From Siphonodentalium dalli (taxonomy: Eukaryota; Mollusca; Scaphopoda; Gadilida; Siphonodentaliidae): 64,000 nt of DNA. Location of the stretch: the NCBI GenBank assembly GCA_032622095.1, contig CP136061.1:16430440-16494439 (forward strand). Direction: 5' to 3'. The translations under genes and the position numbers were made by a program. The notes beneath the pieces are model-generated. The model was not told the DNA's origin. It saw nothing but the letters and a program-made list of their open reading frames with translations, and did not search any database. This document shows, piece by piece, positions 57,921-64,000 of this stretch (the stretch's first letter is position 1; each line of letters starts with the position of its first letter).

Positions 57921-58533
57921 GGGCGACTCCTTTCATTACGCTCGCGTACTACGAGTAATGAAATCACACTGGGCAATGAATGGAATGACCGAGCGTAAAT
58001 TCAGCGTAAATACTCCGAGTACTCTGGGTAGTTTATAGAGTATTGTGATGTGACGTCACTTTCCGCGAAAAGATCGTTGTCAACTGAGAAAGCACATGGA
58101 AAATATTTATGTAATGAACTAAATGAATTTAATTTTAATAATTTGTCATAAATATGTAATATATAATTCAGAAATATATAATTCAATTGAATGACAGTTA
58201 AAATTATTTATCCAAAGTTTTAGAAACAGTAGTGTCAAGGTTTTTCTAAAAATAGGTATTTTGCTGGTTTGATAAAAGTCAAAATTATCGTTGGTTTCAT
58301 TGTGAATATCAGATATTTTTGCTAATCTACTTAAGTCTTCATCTGTTCGATACGCCCAGTGTGAGTTTTGGCAAATTTCCTGAATAAAAAAATACGTTTT
58401 GTTTGCAGTTTTTAGATTACTTCGGTTTGCTATTTTTAGATTACTCTCTCCGAGTCTCGGGTCACTAAAATCATTCCATTCATTTTACCGAGGGTAATTT
58501 ACTCGTAATGAAAGGAATCGCCACCGGCAGCGA
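57921..58533. repeat. Region bounded by inverted TTCATTAC words
   Basis: GGGCGACTCCTTTCATTAC at the left is answered by GTAATGAAAGGAATCGCC at the right (58505-58522). Encloses the open frame at 58147-58484. May be a small element. Confidence 0.4.
58147..58484 (-). pseudogene. Open frame without start, unknown product (about 112 codons)
   Basis: A stop-free minus-strand frame with balanced, protein-like composition: NEWNDFSDPRLGES, FFIQEICQNSHWAYRTDEDL, SRLAKISDIHNETNDNFDFY. It lacks a Met near its start, so it could be an exon, a transposon gene fragment or chance. I recognise no domain. The stop is at the low-coordinate end. Confidence 0.25.
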
Positions 58534-59149
58534 TTTTGTATTTTACTCTTTGCTTGACTAAATCCTTTGGCACATACCCAACAGGCTATACCCCTCGTCC
58601 AGTCATCTCCAAACGTTTTTAGAATATTCAGAGTGACCTCTAGATGGGAGCCAACGATATTTTCCAAATTTCGTTAAGGATATTGTCTCAGCCGCCATCT
58701 TGGATTTTACTCTTTTCATGACTAAAATCCTTTGGCATACGTACCATACATGCCACACCCCTCACACAAACGTCATTATATGGTTATTTGTTGTGGCCTC
58801 TAGATTAAAGCTCTCAATTATTTTCCGAAAGTTGTTCAAAACATGGCGCCTGGAGCCATCTTGGAGTTCACCCTCCACATTTAGTGGAGAAAAGTTTGAA
58901 ATGAAATTAATTTCATTTACAAAATACAATCGATTTACTGAAACTTGTTCTTACTTCCTTCATTCTATTGACTGTTCAGCATAAAATTATTAACGCATCC
59001 CAAGTTGAGCTACAGTGTCATTGACACTTTCGTTTTAGACCTCTGTTGCATTATCTCACAAATAAGTTTTTTTTCATATTATGTTTATATTCATTTACCA
59101 TTATGTATATAGTACAGAGTCGATTTTCCTTGCTTGTTTTATTTTATTA

Positions 59150-60105
59150 AAAAGTTTACAAAATTCTTTGTATTTTAAGACATTTATTTTAGAGGGATCC
59201 TGGTGGTTTTTTTTTTATATAAAACAGTTTAGCTTTATGTTCGGAGGAAATCATCAGTCCCTTGGAAATCCATGTTTTCTGTTTAGTAGATTTTTGTCTC
59301 GATTACTTCAGTGGACAAGCTATTTCAAGGGCATTTGAATAAATTTCCGTAAATGATTTATATGATTCCTGAGGACACGTTCTTCCAACAACACTATTAT
59401 AGTTAGCAAACATTAAAAGTCGTTTGAAGCAGAATATTTGTTCATATATAGTTCCGCTGGTATTCCGTCTTGGATTTTTGATCATATTTATTTTGTTTAC
59501 TCTCGTAACAGGAAAGTACCAAAGTGGTCAGATATATCAATTAGTATTATACCAGTTTTATAATCAATATTTGAGTCATTTATTAAAATTTGATCAATCA
59601 GAGTAGCAGTAAAGCCAGTCACTCTAGTCGGTTTTTGTTATTTTTGGGAGGAAACTAAGAGGCAAAGACATAGTTAAGAACAGTATTGGTTTTATCATGT
59701 CCATTGTATTTCAATAAGTACAAATTATTTCTTTATGCTCTTTAAACCATCTTCTCGTTCATTGTTTTAATTTATCTAGGTCTGCCTTTGGCTCTGTATT
59801 ACACAGTTCCAACTATCTTAGTTTTATTTCTGTTTGTCAGCACTTCAACAAAAAGTTACTCAAATACACGAGGAATACATATGGTTAGATATTACTTCTC
59901 CCAGTTTGCTGCTCAGATCTGTAAGATCCTGAACAGAGGAAACTGGGAGAAATATCTCCTCAGGCTCCGTATCCATCTGATGGTGACCATCATCCTCGCA
60001 TTCAAACCGTTGAAGTGACCGATCAACACGGGTTTTTTATAGGCATTGAGCTGACTCTGCATCTCCTCAAAGGCACGGGCGGTGTTCAAATCGCCATCAA
60101 CAGAA
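59150..60105 (-). pseudogene. Decayed LINE ORF2 fragment (endonuclease end and linker)
   Basis: Read in several frames on the minus strand. At about 60100-59980 a region with KPVLIGHFNGLNAR corresponds to the GDFN motif (Asp to His). At about 59640-59510 TRVTGFTATLIDQILIN and ILIDISDHFGTFLL is the endonuclease C-terminus. At 59485-59160 FTEIYSNALEIACPLK then KTWISKGLMISSEHKAKLF is the linker before RT. Multiple stops and frameshifts; no RT core. Confidence 0.6.
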
Positions 60106-60372
60106 GGAATATTAAAATATATATATAGTTTTGTTCATACGCCAAATATAATCAGCGCGTAAATAGTATATTGTCGCCAAGACGTACGACGGTGTACGTA
60201 AACAAGTACCTGCTCGTGTTACAGAAGTTTTGCTTCTGTTTACATAACACAGCGCAATTATATTGGTCAATCACACACAAATGATAGAAACGATCTTTAT
60301 TATTTCCATATCAGGAAAACAGTAACAAATAACGCTCCTTGCGTTTTACCTTATCCGAATCTAAATAATAGC

Positions 60373-62243
60373 CAGAGGCGTTATTTCGCTAAAATCCCGA
60401 TTCAGAATCTGGATTCAGATTACAGATTGGTCCCCGTACGACTTGATTCGGCAAAAGAACAGACCAGGAATTGGCAGAATCAGTAAACGAACAGACCGTA
60501 ATCTCAATCTCGTGGTAATCCGAATCTGGATTCGGATTCCGATTACGGACTCAAATGTTCGTAATGTAAACAAACCGAGATTTCGCCACCTCGGAGTTTA
60601 AAAACACAATAAAACATAAGAATCCGTCTCTTGTGTACAAATTATTGCAGAATATAAACGATCTATATCAAAGAATTTTAAATGCGGAGACAAATTTGTT
60701 TTATTGAATGTAAACTGGGAGAACATTACTGAAATTAGCCAAATAATAACGCTATTGATAGTAACGCTGGGGGAGCACTTCGGTTGATGGCGAGGCAAAT
60801 CATTGTTGATTGTCACTTTCATATGTCCATTTCATAATTCCATCCATAAAATACCGCCCGAACGCATGTCGATTTCGAATTCGGCGGATACGTCACTATT
60901 GACCGAATTCATATGAACCTGCATGGATATGTCTTCTGCTGTGTTCGTTATTATAATGTTTCTTCTTATTCAAGAAATAGTAGGATTATATGATATCGAT
61001 GGATTATCAGATACACGTATGTACTATCATCTAGTCTTATAGCAATTTCATGTTTAAAATGTTTTGTTTCGTTAAATGCAGTCGTTTTGCACAATAGTCT
61101 CTGTATAGACAACAGACACGTGTTCTAGTGACGTGGCTAGAAATTTCCTCAAATTTCCGGCCAACTACACCCCCCCCCCCCCCCATTGAACCAAACATCA
61201 ATCTCACAGGTTCGCAGAATTCCATTTGCTCCCCTTGGAAATATCCAACCCGACAAACACTAAGATTGGAAAATTACCAACTTTTACTGGTTGAAAAAAT
61301 TCAAACAATGAGAACAATGCCAACCAATATATGGTGTCAAATTAATGTCAACGGGTAACTAATGTTGTGTCATGCATGAAATTTCCGACTGCTGGAATGT
61401 ACCAAAGTTTAGTTTAGATATATTTATTTCAAATATATGTCAAATTTATATAACACATGATATATAACACATACATTTGTTTATACATACAAAGGAATTG
61501 GGGGACAAGTGCTGACTCACTTAAGGGTACCCCCTCTCCCATATGTTATTACACTGAAAAAATAAATAATTAGTAATGGCAAAGCAACATGACTACCAAA
61601 ACAAGTTGGACATATATACAGATCACTGGACACCCCCTCTCCCGAGTTAGTAATAAGTTTGTATATATATTTATTTAAAATCGGGTTTGTTTGTTGCGTT
61701 TGCTGGCTTGTACGTATCATTATTTGGAACAGTTAGTCAAAATAATACTGATTTTCCTCACGTATAAATGACTCCACAGCTAAGCAAATTGTACCAAAGT
61801 TCGGGGTGGGGGTCGAGACACCCAACCAACCCCTGTCGTCACGTTCCTGTTCAACTGACAAGTTTCGTGTGTTCTTCACAACATCTTCGGAATTTGATTC
61901 AGGAGGCCTAGAGCTGTCACGTTTAGATATGCTTGCCCTCATCAATAAACACACTTTAACTTGAAAAAAAGATGCGATTAAGTCGGATTGGCAGCAAATT
62001 ATGTGCCGTGTATATACACATAGAAGAAAAGCATGACTTTCACAACAAACATGAACTTTATTAATATAAGATACAAATGATACTTGTGTCAAATACATGA
62101 GCCATGTTTGACGCTGGGAGAACATTAAACATAGTTTCGGAGACCACGTGGATTTCAAAATCTGACCTAGAATCTGGAATTAGCCCCGCCCCCGTAATCG
62201 GCTTCGGATTCTGAATCCGGATTTTAGCGAAATAACGACTCTG
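60373..62243. mobile_element. 1.87-kb inverted-repeat element nested in another
   Basis: The left end CAGAGGCGTTATTTCGCTAA and inverted right end CAGAGTCGTTATTTCGCTAA continue with matching AAAATCC(C/G)GATTCAGAATC. It interrupts the 60190-62440 MITE. The interior has a poly-C run (61169-61186) and no transposase frame; target duplication not resolved. Confidence 0.7.
61405..61735 (-). mobile_element. Possible LINE 3' UTR fragment
   Basis: The opening GATATATTTATTTCAAATAT, and the later short CCCCCTCTCCC blocks, resemble the 3' ends of the LINEs at 14308 and 29697 read in the same direction. Judgement by pattern only. Confidence 0.3.
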
Positions 62244-62624
62244 GTTCTGTATCGGTAACGCTTTTTTGCTTTTGTTTACAAAAACATTTGACAATAACAT
62301 ACTGTTTATGCCATATTTCTGTTTGGTATATTAACAAAGTCTGTCTATATTTTACTTTTCTTTCTGTTTATGGCGGTTTTTGACGCAGCTGAATATTTTA
62401 ACAGCATACCTACCGCCAACACCGCCCGTTTCTTTAAGCATAATCAAGACCTTTCGTTCAAAAACTGAAAAAAATGCTAAACAAATGCGAAAACAATTTT
62501 AAATAAAAAGCCCATGATCATAAAATATAGTAAAGTTGTATTACCACCATGTGTTCAAAACATCAGGTTGGTATAAAAATAGGGTAAACTTTTCAGTCAA
62601 ATTATTCCATCCACAATTAAGTTT

Positions 62625-62918
62625 TTGTTTGAAATCAATGTGTATGTCAGAATGTTGGCTGGAGTTACACACTTCGGGATAACCGAGCTGCGTATAGTGT
62701 ACTACAACGGGCCACCAGTCTGTCAGATGTGCAAGCAAGACAGTGAATCAATCCAGCATCTTTTGACCTCATGCACACATCCGGCCATTCAGCAGTCTAG
62801 GGATGCAGCACTGAAACAACTGAAGACCATCAACCATCTTCCTGATTATATGTCAATCAGAGATCACCCTGTCATCCTCGCTCAATTCACTCTGGACTGT
62901 TCATGTGACTATATCTAG
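62625..62918 (+). pseudogene. LINE-type C-terminal zinc-knuckle fragment
   Basis: A 97-residue frame with PPVCQMCKQDSESIQHLLTSC, a C-x2-C-x(n)-H-x(4)-C pattern typical of the zf-RVT region after reverse transcriptase in some LINEs, followed by QQSRDAALKQLKTI. No RT motifs precede it, and the frame stops at 62918. Host origin is possible. Confidence 0.4.
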
Positions 62919-64000
62919 GATATTCTTAAATTGGACTACTCACTCTTGGAGAAGGTCGAATATTGGAGAAGTGTTTGCATCATGGACCTTCATCAACAAA
63001 GATTATTATCATTGAGGAAGGATCACAGCAGACTGAGTTAATTTTTCTACTAATCTTTTATACACTCAATCATGTCAATTGGGAATTAGAAATTAATATC
63101 ACTCCAACACTGAGGTTCAGCGAACAAATACCGCTGGAAATTCAAGAGGAAGAAGCGTAAAATAAATAGTTAAATATTCACTACATATGCAGTCCTTGAA
63201 ATTGACCACGCCAATTAGCAATGCCGTGGGAAAACGCCGTGGCTGCACATACTAGTAAGTACCGTAACAGTTAATAGTGCGATGAAATCAGATTAAATTG
63301 TTCGGAGCAAAGATCATAACTTTAATATTATTCTATAATTGCAAATTATGTTTTGGAATTGATTACTGCACCTCTTTTCTGTCGGTTTCAAATGGGAATA
63401 ATTATTTAAGAGTGAGAAAGTTCACACGTTTGACAGTGGGAAATATTAGACCACAGTGATATACATATGATAATCATTAAACACTCAAGTTTAGTTTTGA
63501 TGCAATTCAAATAATATTGCAATGGTGAATTATCTATCAAGCATCTAACATGCAGGGCCCGACGTCAACGACAAAGGGATCAAAATGTGTTCGGGCCGTC
63601 AAAAGATCGTCGGAAGAATAAAAACCAGCAGAAATAGATGAAATTGTACTGTAATCAGATGATTTTGATGAGCACCATTCCGTTTTGGAACAAGTCTCTG
63701 TTTAATGGCGCCAGTCATGTAAACTATGATGCGATCTTCAAAACAAATTTGCTGTCATCCCTATTATAAGTTAGAAAATTTAAGTAGATAGATAATTAGA
63801 TATAAGATTTCAACTTTTCACAAACTCCCCATTTCTCTACAGCATCTGAATTATATCGCATGTTGTGAATGACACTAAACTTTAAGCCATTTAATTGTTA
63901 TCTCTGGATCAGTCTAATCCAGTGTAAGCTTCAACGGGAAATCTGGCTTTTACAGAAGATTAGACGCACACCGGAACAGGGACTCTGATGAATTTCCCGC
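62919..64000. other. No feature recognised
   Basis: AT-rich DNA to the window end; the frame at 62963-63160 continues in phase-shifted form from the zinc-knuckle fragment but has no recognisable motif. Confidence 0.5.

Larger units (their letters stand above)
60190..62440. mobile_element. TTAA-type MITE, copy 2, split by a nested element
   Basis: The left part 60190-60372 (GTTACAGAA, ACACAGCGCAAT, ACGATCTTTATT pair) and right part 62244-62440 (TTTGACAATAACATACTG, GGCGGTTTTTGACG, CCGCCAACACCGCCCG, CTTTAA) correspond in order to the element at 5295-5795. Confidence 0.6.

Noticed and set aside
59788..60018. 76-codon + strand frame with a hydrophobic start
   Set aside because: Opposite strand of the decayed LINE endonuclease fragment; better explained as its shadow.

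Overview
This is intron-rich, AT-rich eukaryotic DNA dominated by transposons. A cadherin-type gene, CR1/Jockey-like LINEs, a BEL/Pao retrotransposon and many short inverted-repeat (MITE) families point to a marine invertebrate. Arrays of GTCC/GGAC and 'gagttatggccctt'-type tandem repeats make a mollusc or other lophotrochozoan my best guess, but that is inference. I see no bacterial genes, CRISPR array, rRNA or convincing tRNA.

The one host gene I can assemble lies on the + strand from 6412 to 50782. Ten exons, each with AG/GT junctions, sum to 1920 nt and join in frame to 639 residues ending in TAG. They encode the C-terminal part of a type I membrane cadherin: five cadherin-like (EC) repeats, a membrane segment and a 63-residue proline-rich tail. 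The 5' end (signal peptide and further EC repeats) is outside the window or unrecognised.

Layout: 1-6411 holds duplicated blocks, a 131-bp tandem repeat, a promoter-like cluster with a 37-codon ORF, and a nested inverted-repeat element. 6412-8119 holds exons 1-2, with a MITE inserted exactly at the exon 1 splice donor. The 14-kb intron 2 carries a piggyBac-type MITE, a LINE 3' end, and a large foldback element (about 13.97-18.97 kb) whose arms are 42-bp minisatellites; a LINE fragment inside it is flanked by identical 432-bp direct repeats. 22175-24481 holds exons 3-5. The 13-kb intron 5 carries a palindrome, a hAT-like element, a nearly complete LINE on the minus strand (29.7-35.3 kb) and a deleted BEL/Pao element (35.3-37.2 kb). 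37819-40336 holds exons 6-7. Intron 7 contains a 4.67-kb inverted-repeat element enclosing a second foldback arm, then four MITE copies with 9-bp target duplications. 46827-50782 holds exons 8-10. From 50.8 to 64 kb there is no recognised host gene, only tandem repeats, palindromes, MITEs and decayed LINE pieces.

The window is thus one cell-surface receptor gene whose introns record successive nested transpositions. The most notable items are the foldback element, the 432-bp duplication around the LINE fragment, the MITE whose 9-bp target duplication is the splice donor itself, and a paired ACGCTCTTT motif with fixed 42-bp spacing.
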